64,000 nt of DNA from Betaproteobacteria bacterium HGW-Betaproteobacteria-14 (GCA_002840845.1 PHCS01000003.1:43487-107486), one strand, 5' to 3'. Counted from the first letter of the stretch, positions 1-9,595 are shown. Numbers and translations are program-made. The notes: generated by a model not told the origin, from the sequence alone.

Positions 1-2
1 TT

Positions 3-30
3 CGGGCGCCTTTGCGGCGCCCGTTTTTTT
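3..30 (+). terminator. Rho-independent terminator of an upstream gene
   Basis: A perfect 8-bp GC stem (CGGGCGCC with GGCGCCCG, positions 3-10 and 16-23) and a 5-base loop are followed by seven T residues. It must end a gene lying to the left of the window, because nothing precedes it here. Confidence 0.85.
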
Positions 31-114
31 TGCGGTGGCCGCGGTGCGCGCCGCACCGGATCAAAACCATGCATCAACTGGCATAATGGAGGCGTCAAGC
101 CACCGGCGCGCGCC

Positions 115-1401
115 ATGCCAGACAGGAAATACGGATTCGAGACCCTTTGCCTTCACGCGGGCAGCCAGCCCGACTCCGCCACGGGTGCGCGCGCCACGCC
201 CATCTACCAGACTACCTCCTTCGTCTTCGATTCCGCCGAGCACGCCGCCAGCCTGTTCAACCTGCAGACCTTCGGCAACGTCTACTCGCGCATTTCCAAT
301 CCCACGGTGGCGGTGCTGGAGGAGCGCATGGCGGCGCTCGAGGGCGGCCGCGCCGCGCTGGCCGCCGCCACCGGCCAGTCGGCGCAGATGGTGGCGCTCT
401 TGACGCTGTGCGAGGCGGGCGACCACATCGTTTCGGCGAGCACCCTCTACGGCGGCACCTATTCGCAGTTCGACTTCAATTTCCGCAAGCTCGGCATCGA
501 CACCACCTTCGTCGATCCCGACGATGCGGAGAACTTCCGCCGCGCCATCACGCCAAAGACGAAGTGCCTCTATGCCGAGACCATCGGCAACCCGCGCGGC
601 AACGTGCTCGACATCGCCGCCGTGGCGGCGGTGGCGCGCGAGGCCGGCCTGCCGCTGGTGATCGACAATACCTTCGCCTCGCCTTTTCTGTGCCGGCCCA
701 TCGAGCATGGCGCCGACATCGTCGTGCATTCGGCCACCAAGTTCATCGGCGGCCACGGCACCACCATGGGCGGGGTGATCATCGAGTCGGGCAAATTTCC
801 CTGGGACAATGGCAACTTTCCGCAGATGACCGAACCCTCGCAGGGCTACCACGGCGTGCGCTTCTTTGAAACCTTCGGCGACTTCGGCTTCACCATGCGC
901 GCCCGCTTCGAGACGCTGCGCACCCTTGGCCCGGCCCTCTCGCCGATGAACGCCTGGCTGCTGCTGCAGGGGCTGGAGACGCTGCACGTGCGCATGGAGC
1001 GCCATGTCGCCAACGCCCAGGCCGTGGCGGCGCACCTCGCGGCGCATCCGCGCGTCGCCTGGGTGAATCATGCCGATCTGCCTGACAGCCCGTACCATGC
1101 GCTGGCGAGAAAATACCTGCCGAAGGGTGCCGGTTCGATCTTCACCTTCGGCATCAAGGGCGGGCAGCGAGCAGGCGAGAAATTCATCGAGAGCGTACAG
1201 TTCCTCTCCCACCTGGCCAATGTGGGCGACGCGAAGACGCTGGTGATCCATCCGGCCTCGACCACGCACCGCCAGCTCTCGGAGGCGCAGCAGCTCGAGG
1301 CCGGCGTCTCGCCGGACATGATTCGCCTCTCGGTGGGGCTGGAATCCCTCGACGACATCCTGTGGGACATCGACCAGGCGCTGGACAAAAGCGCCGCCTG
1401 A
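115..1401 (+). CDS. metY: O-acetylhomoserine aminocarboxypropyltransferase (sulfhydrylase)
   Basis: This PLP enzyme makes homocysteine directly from O-acetylhomoserine and sulfide in cytosolic methionine synthesis. The 428-aa length is typical of MetY and longer than MetB/MetZ (about 390-400 aa). The family signatures are visible: the N-terminal GFETLCLHAG and TSFVF segments, YSRISNPT, and the PLP-lysine region VVHSATKFIGGHG (about residues 205-217) with the MetY-type continuation GGVIIESGKF. The C-terminal block ASTTHRQL...SVGLESLDD carries the substrate-carboxylate region. ATG 115 is the first start that keeps the whole conserved N-terminus. The gene follows a terminator, so it has its own promoter; a CATAAT at 82-87 is a possible -10. 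A MetZ-type use of O-succinylhomoserine cannot be excluded from sequence alone. Confidence 0.93.
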   Translation: MPDRKYGFETLCLHAGSQPDSATGARATPIYQTTSFVFDSAEHAASLFNLQTFGNVYSRISNPTVAVLEERMAALEGGRAALAAATGQSAQMVALLTLCEAGDHIVSASTLYGGTYSQFDFNFRKLGIDTTFVDPDDAENFRRAITPKTKCLYAETIGNPRGNVLDIAAVAAVAREAGLPLVIDNTFASPFLCRPIEHGADIVVHSATKFIGGHGTTMGGVIIESGKFPWDNGNFPQMTEPSQGYHGVRFFETFGDFGFTMRARFETLRTLGPALSPMNAWLLLQGLETLHVRMERHVANAQAVAAHLAAHPRVAWVNHADLPDSPYHALARKYLPKGAGSIFTFGIKGGQRAGEKFIESVQFLSHLANVGDAKTLVIHPASTTHRQLSEAQQLEAGVSPDMIRLSVGLESLDDILWDIDQALDKSAA

Positions 1402-1414
1402 ACAAGGGAGTGAC

Positions 1415-1807
1415 ATGGAGTTTTTCGAGAATTTCGGCTTGCGCGAGCTGGTGATCGGCACCGCGGTCCTGCTCGGCATCTATTCGGGCATCGTCATCAT
1501 CCGCCTGGCGCGCATGTCGCGCACCAGTCCGCCCGAGCCGGTGTGGAAGCAGGCGCCGACCCAGTTCGGCGAGCAGGTGATGAAAACCGGCATCGAGGCG
1601 GAACTGGCCGAGCTGCGTGGTGAAGTCGCCGCGCTGAAGGACGAGGTTGCACTGCTCAAGGCGGCGCGCAACGTCTCGCCGCAGTACGGCGAGGCAGTGG
1701 CCATGGCGCAGAAAGGCATGGCCGCGCAGCAGATCGCAGAGCGTTGCGGCATCTCGGTGGCGGAGGCCGAGATGGTGTGCGCCCTGAGCCGGGCCCGGTC
1801 CGAATAG
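1415..1807 (+). CDS. DUF2802 membrane-anchored coiled-coil protein
   Basis: The 130-aa protein starts with one transmembrane helix (about residues 10-28, ELVIGTAVLLGIYSGIVII). A charged heptad-like stretch follows (about residues 58-85, ELAELRGEVAALKDEVALLK), and then a small C-terminal helix-turn-helix-like segment, AEQ/AERCGISVAEAEMV. This matches the DUF2802 layout seen in betaproteobacteria, whose function is unknown. ATG 1415 has an AAGGGAG ribosome site just upstream. It lies 13 bp after metY and 8 bp before the SPOR-domain gene, so the three may be co-transcribed. Confidence 0.75.
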   Translation: MEFFENFGLRELVIGTAVLLGIYSGIVIIRLARMSRTSPPEPVWKQAPTQFGEQVMKTGIEAELAELRGEVAALKDEVALLKAARNVSPQYGEAVAMAQKGMAAQQIAERCGISVAEAEMVCALSRARSE

Positions 1808-1815
1808 GGGGGGAG

Positions 1816-2472
1816 ATGGCGGAACCGGGACTGGAAGACCAGGACGACCTGAAGAAGAAGCTGGTGCGCCGCATCGCGATTGCCGGCGTGCTCGTCGTCG
1901 TGCTGCTTGGCGGACTGACGCTGGTCGAGAATTACCTGGTGGAACAGCCCGCGCCGCCTGCGTCCGCGGCGAAGCCTGATGCCGCCTCCGTCCCCGACAA
2001 GGCCGAGGGAAAGCCCGCTGAAGCGCTGAAGACGGAGCCGAAGGCCGAGGAGAAAGCGGCGGAAATGCCAGCCGAGCCTGAGAAAACCGAAACGCCGCTC
2101 GCGCCGGCCCCTGAGCCGTCCTCGCGCGTCGTCATCAAGGCGGGGCCGGCCGCGCCCCCTGCACCCCCCGCGCCGGCGAAGATGGCGGAGCCCGCGCCAG
2201 CCAAGGCTGCCGCACCCCCCGCAGCCTCAGCGCCGCCCGATCCTGCTACCGTCATTGCGCGCAGCTACCGTCTGCAGATGGGCGTGTTCACCACTGCCTC
2301 GAATGCCGAGGAGCTGCACGCCAAGCTCGAGAAGGCCGGCATTCCCGCCTACGTCGAGTCGCGCGTGCATGTCGGACCCTTCAGGACGCAGAAGGAAGCC
2401 GACGAGGCGCGCCGCAGACTGAAAGAACTCGGCCTCGGGCCGGGCCTGCTGATTCCGCCGCAGAAGAAGTAG
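1816..2472 (+). CDS. SPOR-domain membrane protein
   Basis: The 218-aa protein has a short cytoplasmic N-terminus, one transmembrane helix (about residues 17-37), a long periplasmic linker rich in Pro, Ala, Lys and Glu (about residues 45-140), and a C-terminal SPOR domain (about residues 150-215, beginning RSYRLQMGVFTTASNAEEL). SPOR domains bind peptidoglycan stripped of peptides at division sites, so a role in septal wall metabolism is inferred. ATG 1816 is preferred over an in-frame start 72 bases upstream because it directly follows a strong GGGGGGAG site and precedes the membrane helix. The linker is low-complexity and probably varies in length between strains. Confidence 0.85.
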   Translation: MAEPGLEDQDDLKKKLVRRIAIAGVLVVVLLGGLTLVENYLVEQPAPPASAAKPDAASVPDKAEGKPAEALKTEPKAEEKAAEMPAEPEKTETPLAPAPEPSSRVVIKAGPAAPPAPPAPAKMAEPAPAKAAAPPAASAPPDPATVIARSYRLQMGVFTTASNAEELHAKLEKAGIPAYVESRVHVGPFRTQKEADEARRRLKELGLGPGLLIPPQKK

Positions 2473-2474
2473 CG

Positions 2475-3959
2475 CTAGAAAAGCCCGAGCACGGCCGCGA
2501 AGGGCAGCGCAGAGCGCGGCAGGTAGGGAATGCGCCAGAGGCCGCCATGCACGGCGTTGTCCATGAACAGCCGCGCCGGATGCGCCGGCGTGCTGCCGCC
2601 CTGCCGCAGGTCGTACACCAGCAGCGCCGCCATCAGCGCGTTGGCTGTGTCCGGTTCGAACACTTCCACGCCGAAGTGATTGGCGCCGCCATAGGCGGCG
2701 GCGAGCGCCTTGTTCTTCACCACCGAGCGGGTGCGTGTGGCCGGCGCCACGTTGGCGGAGACGCGCCGTCCCGCCGTATGCGCCACCGCCGCCCGCCACG
2801 CCTGCAGGCGCTTGGCCAGCGCGTAGTTGGCGCCCTGCTGCGCCACCAGCGCATCGACGATGCCGGCTTGCACGCCGCCGCAGTCGACGAGCCGCTCGAT
2901 GTTTGGCACGAAGTAACGGTTGCCGCTGAGCAGCCGCAGCGGCGTCTGCAGAAGGCGGATTGCACCGCGCGAGCGCCATGCCTCCATGGATGCCTCGGCA
3001 TCCTCGGCCGGCACGGCGAAAACGTCTGTCGGGCTGAGAAGCCAGGCCGGCACCGCCTCCGGGCGCCGTTCCAGCAGGCTGGCGACGATGGCGTCCATCG
3101 CCAGCGAGACGCGCACGTGCGCCTCGCCGTCGAGATACGCATAGCTGCCGACGACCAGCGGTCCCGGCAGCGCGGCCAGCCAGTCGCGGATCTCCACGGT
3201 TTCGTGGAGCAGGTCGGCGCCTGCCTTGAAGGCCAGCGTCGGGTCGTCGGGGGAGAGTGGTTCATGCATCGGCAACAGTACGCGGCCATTGCCGGCGCGC
3301 GCCGTGGCGATGATGCGGCCCCAGGCCGGCGTGCCGGGCAGGTCGATCACGGCCAGGTTGGCGCGCCAGTTCACCAGCGTCGGCAGCGGTCCCAGTTCCG
3401 CGCCGGCGCCCATCACCGCCACATGCCAGTCGGACAGGTCCAGCCAGTCGGGACGGGCGATCACTTCGCCGACGGCAGCCGCAAAGGAAGGCTCGACAAC
3501 GCCGGCCGTGGCCCAGGCGGCCAGTTGCCGGCGCAAGGCATCGCCCGCCAGTCGTTCGCCGCGGTAGGGCACCGCGAGTTCCGGTTTCTGTTCGCCCCGC
3601 CCCGCGATCGTCACCGTCTCGAAAGCGATTCCTCCAGGCCGGGCCATGGCCGCCTGCAGGGGCAGGGCCTCGCCGCCGTGCAGGTATTCGAAGTTCGCAT
3701 GCAATGCCGCCAGACCGGCCTGCGCGATGGCGCTGGCCGAAGCCGGATCGGCCAGCCCGAGCTCGACGGCGCGGCGCACGTGCGGCATATAGCCGCCGCG
3801 CCAGTTGCGCTCGGCGCGGGCGGCTTCCGCCGCCTGAGGCGAAACGGCCGCCAGCGCCGCCGCAAACATTTCGCGACCGGCCGCAAGCGAACTGTGCCGG
3901 CCGTCTGCGTCGGCAGGGAAGGTGATGCCGCTCAGGGTTTTTCGGGTGTTCTCGTCCAT
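2475..3959 (-). CDS. Conserved hypothetical protein, function not recognised
   Basis: A long uninterrupted 494-aa frame with normal high-GC codon use faces the SPOR gene and nearly abuts it (3 bp between stops). I do not recognise the family. Around residues 180-205 a WHVAVMGAGAELGP...LAVIDLPG segment looks like a Rossmann-type glycine motif with a following acidic beta strand, so nucleotide or cofactor binding is possible. The C-terminus (NNxVHGGLWRIPYLPRSALPF-like) resembles short-chain enzyme ends only loosely. There is no signal peptide and no clear membrane helix. It starts at 3959, 53 bp from the divergent ridA, so the two share a promoter region. Confidence 0.7.
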   Translation of the reverse strand: MDENTRKTLSGITFPADADGRHSSLAAGREMFAAALAAVSPQAAEAARAERNWRGGYMPHVRRAVELGLADPASASAIAQAGLAALHANFEYLHGGEALPLQAAMARPGGIAFETVTIAGRGEQKPELAVPYRGERLAGDALRRQLAAWATAGVVEPSFAAAVGEVIARPDWLDLSDWHVAVMGAGAELGPLPTLVNWRANLAVIDLPGTPAWGRIIATARAGNGRVLLPMHEPLSPDDPTLAFKAGADLLHETVEIRDWLAALPGPLVVGSYAYLDGEAHVRVSLAMDAIVASLLERRPEAVPAWLLSPTDVFAVPAEDAEASMEAWRSRGAIRLLQTPLRLLSGNRYFVPNIERLVDCGGVQAGIVDALVAQQGANYALAKRLQAWRAAVAHTAGRRVSANVAPATRTRSVVKNKALAAAYGGANHFGVEVFEPDTANALMAALLVYDLRQGGSTPAHPARLFMDNAVHGGLWRIPYLPRSALPFAAVLGLF

Positions 3960-4012
3960 GCGGCGGGCTTGTCGATTAACATAGAACTCCCGTCGATTCT
4001 ACAGGACGCGCC

Positions 4013-4393
4013 ATGAGCAAGAAGGTCATCGCCACGACGAACGCCCCCGCCGCCATCGGTCCCTATTCGCAGGGCGTCAAGGCTGGCAACACCGTCTATC
4101 TTTCCGGCCAGATCGGCTTCGATCCCGCCAACATGCAGCTGGTCGAAGGCCTCGATGCGCAGGCCAGGCGCGTCTTCAGCAACCTCGAGGCCGTTGCCGC
4201 CGCGGCAGGCAGTTCCCTCGCCGACGCCGTGAAGCTGACGATCTACCTGGTCGACCTCGGCCACTTCGCCCGGGTCAACGAAATCATGGCGCAGCACTTC
4301 AAGGAGCCCTATCCGGCCCGCGCCACCGTGCAGGTGGCGGCGCTGCCGCGCGGCGCGCTGATCGAGGTGGATGCGGTGCTCGTGACGGGATGA
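4013..4393 (+). CDS. ridA: RidA family reactive enamine/imine deaminase
   Basis: RidA hydrolyses reactive 2-aminoacrylate and related enamines released by PLP enzymes such as threonine dehydratase, protecting other PLP enzymes. The 126-aa length is standard for the trimeric YjgF/RidA fold. Hallmarks are the N-terminal [24 protein letters not shown], and the C-terminal block [23 protein letters not shown]. The Arg in that block (about residue 104) binds the substrate carboxylate. ATG 4013 follows an ACAGGACG ribosome site. It is divergent from the unassigned gene and precedes a palindromic repeat and recG. Confidence 0.93.
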   Translation: MSKKVIATTNAPAAIGPYSQGVKAGNTVYLSGQIGFDPANMQLVEGLDAQARRVFSNLEAVAAAAGSSLADAVKLTIYLVDLGHFARVNEIMAQHFKEPYPARATVQVAALPRGALIEVDAVLVTG

Positions 4394-4409
4394 ACCCCGG
4401 CGTCAATGC

Positions 4410-4485
4410 CGTCATTCCCGCGAAAGCGGGAATCCAGCGTTGTTGTCGCAAGGCAACTGGGTCCCCGCTTCCGCGGGGACGACGG
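4410..4485. repeat. Paired palindromic repeat, family A
   Basis: Two hairpins lie back to back. One reads GTCATTCCCGCGAAAGCGGGAATCC and the other reads GGTCCCCGCTTCCGCGGGGAC, separated by about 22 bases. Other copies are at 18602-18629, 27235-27300 and 34484-34561. This one fills the ridA-recG gap and argues against a recG start inside it. Confidence 0.85.
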
Positions 4486-4487
4486 TG

Positions 4488-6539
4488 ATGCCCCCCCGCA
4501 GCGCCCCTCCCTCCGCGCTGCCCGGCGCTCCTCCCGCCGTCGCGGCGAAGCTCGCCAGGCTCGGCATCCGCACACAGGCCGACCTCGTCCTGCACCTGCC
4601 CTTGCGTTACGAGGACGAGACGCAACTCACGCCAATTGCCGATCTGCGCCCCGGCGTGCCGGCCCAGGTCGAGGCGGAAATCGTCGACGCCTCTGTGAAA
4701 TACCGTCCGCGCCGCCAGCTCGTCGTGCGCGTGCACGACGACAGCGGCGGCGAGCTGGTGCTGCGCTTCCTCAATTTCTACGGCAGCCAGCTCAAGCAGC
4801 TCGCCGTCGGCCGGCGCCTGCGCATCTTCGGCGAGCCCCGCGGCGGCTTCCTCGGCGACGAGATGGTGCACCCGCGCTATCGCGTCGTCGAAGCGGGTGA
4901 GCCGCTGCCTGAGGCGCTGACGCCGATCTACCCGACCACCGCCGGCCTCTCGCAACTGGCGCTGCGGCGGCTCATCGACCTCGCGCTGAAGCAAGCCGAT
5001 CTCGCCGAGACCCTGCCCGAGGCGCTGCGCAAGAAGCTGCGCCTCGCCGACTTCGCCGACAGCGTGCGGCTGCTGCACCACCCCACGCCGCAGACTGCCG
5101 CCGCCGAGCTCGATGCGCGCGCCCATCCGGCCTGGCGGCGCATCAAGTTCGACGAGCTGCTCGCCCAGCAGCTTTCGCTGCGCCGCGCCCATGAGGCGCG
5201 CCGCGCCAAGACCGCGCCGCCGCTGCCGGCAAAGGACACGCTGACGAAAAAGCTGCTGGCTGCGCTCCCGTTCCGGCTCACCGCCGCGCAGCAGCGCGTC
5301 TGGCGCGAGATCGCGCATGACCTCGGCGAAACCCATCCCATGCAGCGCCTGCTGCAGGGCGACGTCGGCAGCGGCAAGACCGTGGTCGCCGCGCTGGCCA
5401 TGCTCGCCGCCGTCGAGAACGGCCACCAGGCCGTGCTCATGGCGCCCACCGAGATCCTCGCCGAGCAGCATTACCGCAAGCTCGCGCAGTGGCTGGCGCC
5501 GCTCGGGCTGGAGATCGCCTGGCTCTCCGGCAGTCAGAAGAAGAAGGACAAGGCCGCCACGGCCGAGGCCGTTTCCAGCGGCCGCGCCCGCCTCGCCGTC
5601 GGCACGCATGCCCTGATCGAGGAAGCGGTGGCGTTCCCTAGGTTGGGGCTGGCCATCATCGACGAGCAGCACCGCTTCGGCGTGCGCCAGCGGCTGACTT
5701 TGCGCGAGAAGGGCGTCAATCCGCACCAGCTCATGATGTCCGCCACGCCCATCCCGCGCACGCTCGCCATGAGCTACTACGCCGACCTCGACGTCTCGGT
5801 GATCGACGAACTGCCGCCGGGCCGCCAGCCGGTGCTCACCAAGCTGGCCTCGGAGGCGCGCCGCGACGAGGTCATCGCGCGCATCCGCGACGCCTGCGCT
5901 GAAGGCAGACAGGCCTACTGGGTCTGCCCACTGATTGAAGAAAGCGAGAAATTGCAATTGCAGACGGCGGTGGACACCTTCGAGCGCCTGCGCGCCGAGC
6001 TGCCCAACCTCAATGTCGGTCTCGTGCACGGCCGCCTCAAGGGCGAGGAGAAGGCGCGCGTGATGGGCGACTTCACCGCGGGCAAAGTGCAGCTCCTCGT
6101 CGCCACCACGGTGATCGAAGTCGGCGTCGACGTGCCCAACGCCTCGCTGATGGTGATCGAGCACGCCGAGCGCTTCGGCCTCTCGCAGCTGCACCAGTTG
6201 CGCGGGCGCATCGGCCGCGGCGCCGACGACTCGGTGTGCATCCTGCTCTATGCCCACCCGCTCGGCGAGACCGCGCGGGCGCGCCTGAAGATCATCTTCG
6301 AGAACGCCGACGGCTTCGAGATCGCCCGCCAGGACCTGCACCTGCGCGGCCCCGGCGAATTCCTCGGCAGCCGCCAGAGCGGCGTGCCACTGCTGCGCTT
6401 CGCCGACCTGGAAGCCGACGCCGACCTGCTCGACGCCGCGCGCGAGGCGGCCGAGCGGCTGTTGAAGGATTATCCCGACGCCGCCGAGCGTCATATCGAG
6501 CGCTGGCTGGGAGGAAGGAAAGAACTTCTGAAAGTGTAG
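4488..6539 (+). CDS. recG: ATP-dependent DNA helicase RecG
   Basis: RecG is a superfamily 2 double-strand translocase that regresses stalled replication forks and remodels branched DNA. The 683-aa length fits (E. coli 693). The N-terminal wedge/OB domain is about residues 50-160. Motif I is [11 protein letters not shown], then [11 protein letters not shown], the Walker B-like [20 protein letters not shown] (motif III) and the C-terminal QLRGRIGRG (motif VI). The RecG-specific [16 protein letters not shown] ends the helicase core. An in-frame TTG at 4440 would place the first 16 codons inside a palindromic repeat, so ATG 4488 is chosen. ubiA follows 10 bp downstream. Confidence 0.95.
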   Translation: MPPRSAPPSALPGAPPAVAAKLARLGIRTQADLVLHLPLRYEDETQLTPIADLRPGVPAQVEAEIVDASVKYRPRRQLVVRVHDDSGGELVLRFLNFYGSQLKQLAVGRRLRIFGEPRGGFLGDEMVHPRYRVVEAGEPLPEALTPIYPTTAGLSQLALRRLIDLALKQADLAETLPEALRKKLRLADFADSVRLLHHPTPQTAAAELDARAHPAWRRIKFDELLAQQLSLRRAHEARRAKTAPPLPAKDTLTKKLLAALPFRLTAAQQRVWREIAHDLGETHPMQRLLQGDVGSGKTVVAALAMLAAVENGHQAVLMAPTEILAEQHYRKLAQWLAPLGLEIAWLSGSQKKKDKAATAEAVSSGRARLAVGTHALIEEAVAFPRLGLAIIDEQHRFGVRQRLTLREKGVNPHQLMMSATPIPRTLAMSYYADLDVSVIDELPPGRQPVLTKLASEARRDEVIARIRDACAEGRQAYWVCPLIEESEKLQLQTAVDTFERLRAELPNLNVGLVHGRLKGEEKARVMGDFTAGKVQLLVATTVIEVGVDVPNASLMVIEHAERFGLSQLHQLRGRIGRGADDSVCILLYAHPLGETARARLKIIFENADGFEIARQDLHLRGPGEFLGSRQSGVPLLRFADLEADADLLDAAREAAERLLKDYPDAAERHIERWLGGRKELLKV

Positions 6540-6549
6540 AATCCGCCCC

Positions 6550-7443
6550 ATGTCCGAACTCACCCTGCGCCAGCGCCTCGATGCCTACGAACGCCTGATG
6601 CGGCTCGACAAGCCGATCGGCACGCTATTGCTGTTGTGGCCGACGATGTGGGCGGTGTGGATCGCGGCGGAGGGCGCGCCGAGTGCCTTCATCGTGTGGA
6701 TTTTCGCGCTGGGCACGCTGCTGATGCGCTCGGCCGGGGTGGTGATGAACGACTATGCCGACCGCCATTTCGATCCGCATGTCGAGCGCACGAAGGACCG
6801 GCCGCTGGCGGCGAAGCAGGTGACGGAGACGGAGGCGCTCGTCCTCGCCGGCGTACTGACGCTGCTGGCCTTCCTGCTCATCCTGCCGCTGCACAAGCTG
6901 GTGTGGCTGCTTTCGGTGGTGGCGCTGTTCCTGGCGGCGAGCTATCCGCTCACCAAGCGCTTCTTCTTCATGCCGCAGGCGTACCTGGGCGTGGCCTTCG
7001 GCTTCGGCATCCCGATGGCCTTCGCCGCGCAGCTCTTCACGGTGCCGCCGCTGGCGTGGGTGCTGCTCGCGGCGAACATCTGCTGGGCCATCGGCTACGA
7101 CACCTGCTATGCCATGGTGGACCGCGACGATGATTTGAGGATCGGCATCAAGACCTCCGCCATCACCTTCGGCCGCTTCGACGTGGCGGCGGTGATGCTG
7201 AGCTACGCGGCGACGCTGGCCATCCTCGCCTGGGTGGGGGCGCAGGCCGGGCGCGGCATCTGGTTTTATCTCGGGCTGGCGGTGGCGGGCGGGATGATGC
7301 TGCGCCACTATTTCTGGATCCGCGGCCGCGAGCGCATGGCGTGCTTTCGCGCCTTCAAGGACAACAACTGGGTCGGCGCGGCGATCTTCGCCGGCCTGGC
7401 CCTTGATTACGCGCTGAGCTCCGGCAGAATGCCGGCGCTTTAG
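6550..7443 (+). CDS. ubiA: 4-hydroxybenzoate octaprenyltransferase
   Basis: This membrane prenyltransferase attaches the polyprenyl tail to 4-hydroxybenzoate in ubiquinone synthesis. The 297-aa protein has about eight transmembrane helices. The first Asp-rich site is [21 protein letters not shown] (about residues 73-93). The second is [20 protein letters not shown] (about residues 185-204), which binds the Mg-diphosphate. The N-terminal [15 protein letters not shown] is a UbiA signature that separates it from other UbiA-superfamily enzymes such as CtaB. It starts 10 bp after recG, and ubiD of the same pathway is at 37.0-38.5 kb. Confidence 0.95.
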   Translation: MSELTLRQRLDAYERLMRLDKPIGTLLLLWPTMWAVWIAAEGAPSAFIVWIFALGTLLMRSAGVVMNDYADRHFDPHVERTKDRPLAAKQVTETEALVLAGVLTLLAFLLILPLHKLVWLLSVVALFLAASYPLTKRFFFMPQAYLGVAFGFGIPMAFAAQLFTVPPLAWVLLAANICWAIGYDTCYAMVDRDDDLRIGIKTSAITFGRFDVAAVMLSYAATLAILAWVGAQAGRGIWFYLGLAVAGGMMLRHYFWIRGRERMACFRAFKDNNWVGAAIFAGLALDYALSSGRMPAL

Positions 7444-7451
7444 CCGGACGT

Positions 7452-8015
7452 TTAGCGTCGCCCGGCGCCCATGGGCGCGAGGCCCTGGCAATCGCGCCCG
7501 AGATAGTTCATCTGCGATTCCATCTGCATGGTGTGGCGGCCGCGGGCATCGGTGGTCGTCATGTCCATGCGCGAGTGGATGGTGTTGCCGGAGAAGGTGC
7601 TCTCGCCCCTGCCCTGGGAGCGGCGGCCGTCGACGGTGCAGTCGACCTCGTAGCGCATGGTGTTGCCGCTGCGGCTCATCTTGGTTGGCTGGCAGCGCCC
7701 TTCGGGATCGACCACGGGCGTGTCGCGTTTGGCCATCTCCTCGCTGATGCAGATGCGCGTCGCGCCGCCCGATCCCATGCTCATCCCCTGACGCCCCAGC
7801 ATGGCTTCCATCTGCTTGCGCTGCTCGGGCGGCATGCTCGCCATCTGCTGCTGCATTTGCGCCTGCGCGGCGGCCATCTGCGCCTTCATGTCCTGGCCGT
7901 CCATGACCTGCTTGAGGGTCTTGATCTCCCACAGGCCGGCCTTCATGCCGGAGTCGGCGGCGAAGGCGGGGGTGGCGAGCAGCGGCAGCACGGCCGCAAG
8001 AATCAGTTTTTTCAT
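7452..8015 (-). CDS. DUF3617 periplasmic protein
   Basis: The 187-aa protein has a clear signal peptide (MKKLILAAVLPLLATPAFA, cleavage after residue 19). The mature start, MKAGLWEIKT, is the characteristic DUF3617 opening. A Met/Gln-rich helical stretch (about residues 38-75, MAAAQAQMQQQMASMPPEQ) and two Cys residues (CISEE and GRCQP) follow, with a third near the end (DCQG). The function of the family is unknown. The start has an AGGAGACC site. It converges with ubiA, with 8 bp between the stops. Confidence 0.8.
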   Translation of the reverse strand: MKKLILAAVLPLLATPAFAADSGMKAGLWEIKTLKQVMDGQDMKAQMAAAQAQMQQQMASMPPEQRKQMEAMLGRQGMSMGSGGATRICISEEMAKRDTPVVDPEGRCQPTKMSRSGNTMRYEVDCTVDGRRSQGRGESTFSGNTIHSRMDMTTTDARGRHTMQMESQMNYLGRDCQGLAPMGAGRR

Positions 8016-8210
8016 GAGGGTCTCCTAAGTTGGGCTGGGAAGGGCCGGCGGTGGCCTGCGGCCAAGGCAACTTCCTGCGCGCATTCTGCCAGATGCAGGG
8101 GAAAGCGGAATACCCCACAAGCATGCGGGGGGGCATGCGAGGGCGCTGATGCGGCGCATGGCGTATATCATTCGTCTAGAAGCAGGGAGCGCAGGCTGTG
8201 CAATTGGGGT

Positions 8211-8241
8211 GATTACCTAGCGGCCCGACGGTTGTCCCTGA
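8211..8241 (+). promoter_or_regulatory. 31-bp regulatory element, copy 1 (two-component operon)
   Basis: This is one of three near-identical 31-bp elements with the pattern TACCTAG-N-GGC-NN-GA-N-GG-N-TGTCCCTGA. It sits 59 bp before the sensor kinase start. The others are at 13740-13770 (before heme O synthase) and 28035-28065 (before formate dehydrogenase), all pointing in the direction of the gene. A transcription-factor site is inferred. Confidence 0.65.
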
Positions 8242-8299
8242 TTCATTTGGCATGGGGGGCTGTTAAGATTGAGCTGCATAAAGGGATACGATCGGCGGA

Positions 8300-9595
8300 A
8301 TGTTCATGGAAAGTGAAATCATGTTGCTGGGCCTGGTTGCGCTCGGCGGTGGGCTTACGGTTGCGCTGATCGGACTCGCCTATCTGCTGCTGCGCCTGCG
8401 CGAGGCGGAAACACGCCTCCACGAGAAGGAAGACCAGCACCAGGGCATCCTCGACCGCCTGCAGGAGAACGAATACCGCCTGCGCACCATCATCGAGTCC
8501 GAACCGGAGTGCGTAAAGCTGCAGGCCGCCGACGGCACGGTGCTGGAGATCAACCCGGCGGGGCTCAGGCTGGTGGACGCCGGTCGCCCGGAGGACATCA
8601 TCGGCAGGAAGATCTATGAAGTCGTCGCGCCGGAATACCAGGCCATCTACCGGGAAAACATGCGGCGCGTCTTCGCCGGCGAATCGGTCGTCTATGAATT
8701 CAGGTCGACCACCCTCAAGGGCCGGACCTGCTGGATGGAGACGCATGCCGTGCCCCTGCGCGATGCACGCGGCGAAGTCTATGCGCTGCTCGGCATCACG
8801 CGCGATACCACCGAGCACAAGTGGGCCGAGGAACAGGGCCGGCGCCACCAGACGGAACTGGCGCGGGTGGCGCGCCTGTCGACCATGGGCGAAATGGCCA
8901 CCGGCCTGGCCCACGAGCTCAACCAGCCGCTCGCGGCGATCGCCAATTTCGCGCGCGGCTGCATCCGCCGGCTGCGCACCGGCGAGGTGGTTCCCGCCGA
9001 GCTGATCGAACCGCTCGAGGAGGTGTGCGAGCAGGCGGAGCGCGCGGGGGAAATCATGCGCCACGTGCGCGACTTCGTGCGCAAGAGCGAGCCCAGGATG
9101 ACCGCGGTCGACATCAACCAGGTCGTGCGCAGCGTGGTCAAGTTCACCGAACACGAGACGCGCCAGCACGAAACGGTCGTCACGCTTCAGCTGGCGCCGC
9201 AACAGCCCCGCGTGTGGGCCGACTCCATCATGATCGAGCAGGTGGTCTGCAACCTGGTACGCAACGCCGTCGAGGCGATGGCCGAGACGCGTTCTCAGCG
9301 CCGGGAAATCCTGATCCGCACCGTACCGCACGACGGAGACATCGTGGAGATCGAGGTCGTCGATACCGGGCCCGGCATCGACGAAACGGTTATCGACAAT
9401 GTGTTCGACCAGTTCTTCACCACCAAGACGGAAGGCGTCGGCATGGGGCTGTCCATCAGCCGCTCGATCGTCGAGTCGCACGGCGGCAGCATCCGCGCCG
9501 AGTCGCGCGCCGGCGGCGCCACCTTCCGTTTCACCTTGCAGGCCATACCGGTCAAGCTGAGCCGCGATGAGCGACGCTACAGTCTTCATAGTTGA
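8300..9595 (+). CDS. PAS-domain sensor histidine kinase, FixL/TodS-like
   Basis: The 431-aa protein has one N-terminal transmembrane helix (about residues 7-30) and a short coiled coil. A PAS domain (about residues 52-165) ends in the PAC-type LGITRDTTEHK. The HisKA domain has its phospho-acceptor His in GLAHELNQPLAAI (about residue 212). The HATPase domain has N-box NLVRNAVEAM, G1 DTGPGID and G2 GVGMGLSISRSIVESHGG. The HELNQPLAAI type H-box is typical of FixL/DctB-like kinases. A second in-frame ATG at 8306 is better spaced from GGCGGA and may be the true start. The gene overlaps its response regulator by 29 bp. No heme-binding His is evident in the PAS domain, so the signal is unknown. Confidence 0.88.
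   Translation: MFMESEIMLLGLVALGGGLTVALIGLAYLLLRLREAETRLHEKEDQHQGILDRLQENEYRLRTIIESEPECVKLQAADGTVLEINPAGLRLVDAGRPEDIIGRKIYEVVAPEYQAIYRENMRRVFAGESVVYEFRSTTLKGRTCWMETHAVPLRDARGEVYALLGITRDTTEHKWAEEQGRRHQTELARVARLSTMGEMATGLAHELNQPLAAIANFARGCIRRLRTGEVVPAELIEPLEEVCEQAERAGEIMRHVRDFVRKSEPRMTAVDINQVVRSVVKFTEHETRQHETVVTLQLAPQQPRVWADSIMIEQVVCNLVRNAVEAMAETRSQRREILIRTVPHDGDIVEIEVVDTGPGIDETVIDNVFDQFFTTKTEGVGMGLSISRSIVESHGGSIRAESRAGGATFRFTLQAIPVKLSRDERRYSLHS

Noticed and set aside
31..114. A possible SAM-responsive riboswitch before metY.
   Set aside because: The leader is short and I could not fold a convincing SAM-II or SAM-I core from it; only a CATAAT and a purine-rich ribosome site are visible.
61..1479. 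Long antisense open frames opposite metY, recG, copper ATPase, fdhA, groEL and argH.
   Set aside because: They are mirror frames of strongly biased GC-rich genes, rich in Arg, His and Ala, with no recognisable domains.
5671..5694. A 19-of-24 match to the dispersed motif on the minus strand in recG.
   Set aside because: It encodes the conserved helicase stretch VRQRLTLR found in all RecG proteins, so the match is coincidental. It also shows that 19/24 hits in GC-rich coding DNA are near the noise level, which weakens the copies at 36390 and 56851.
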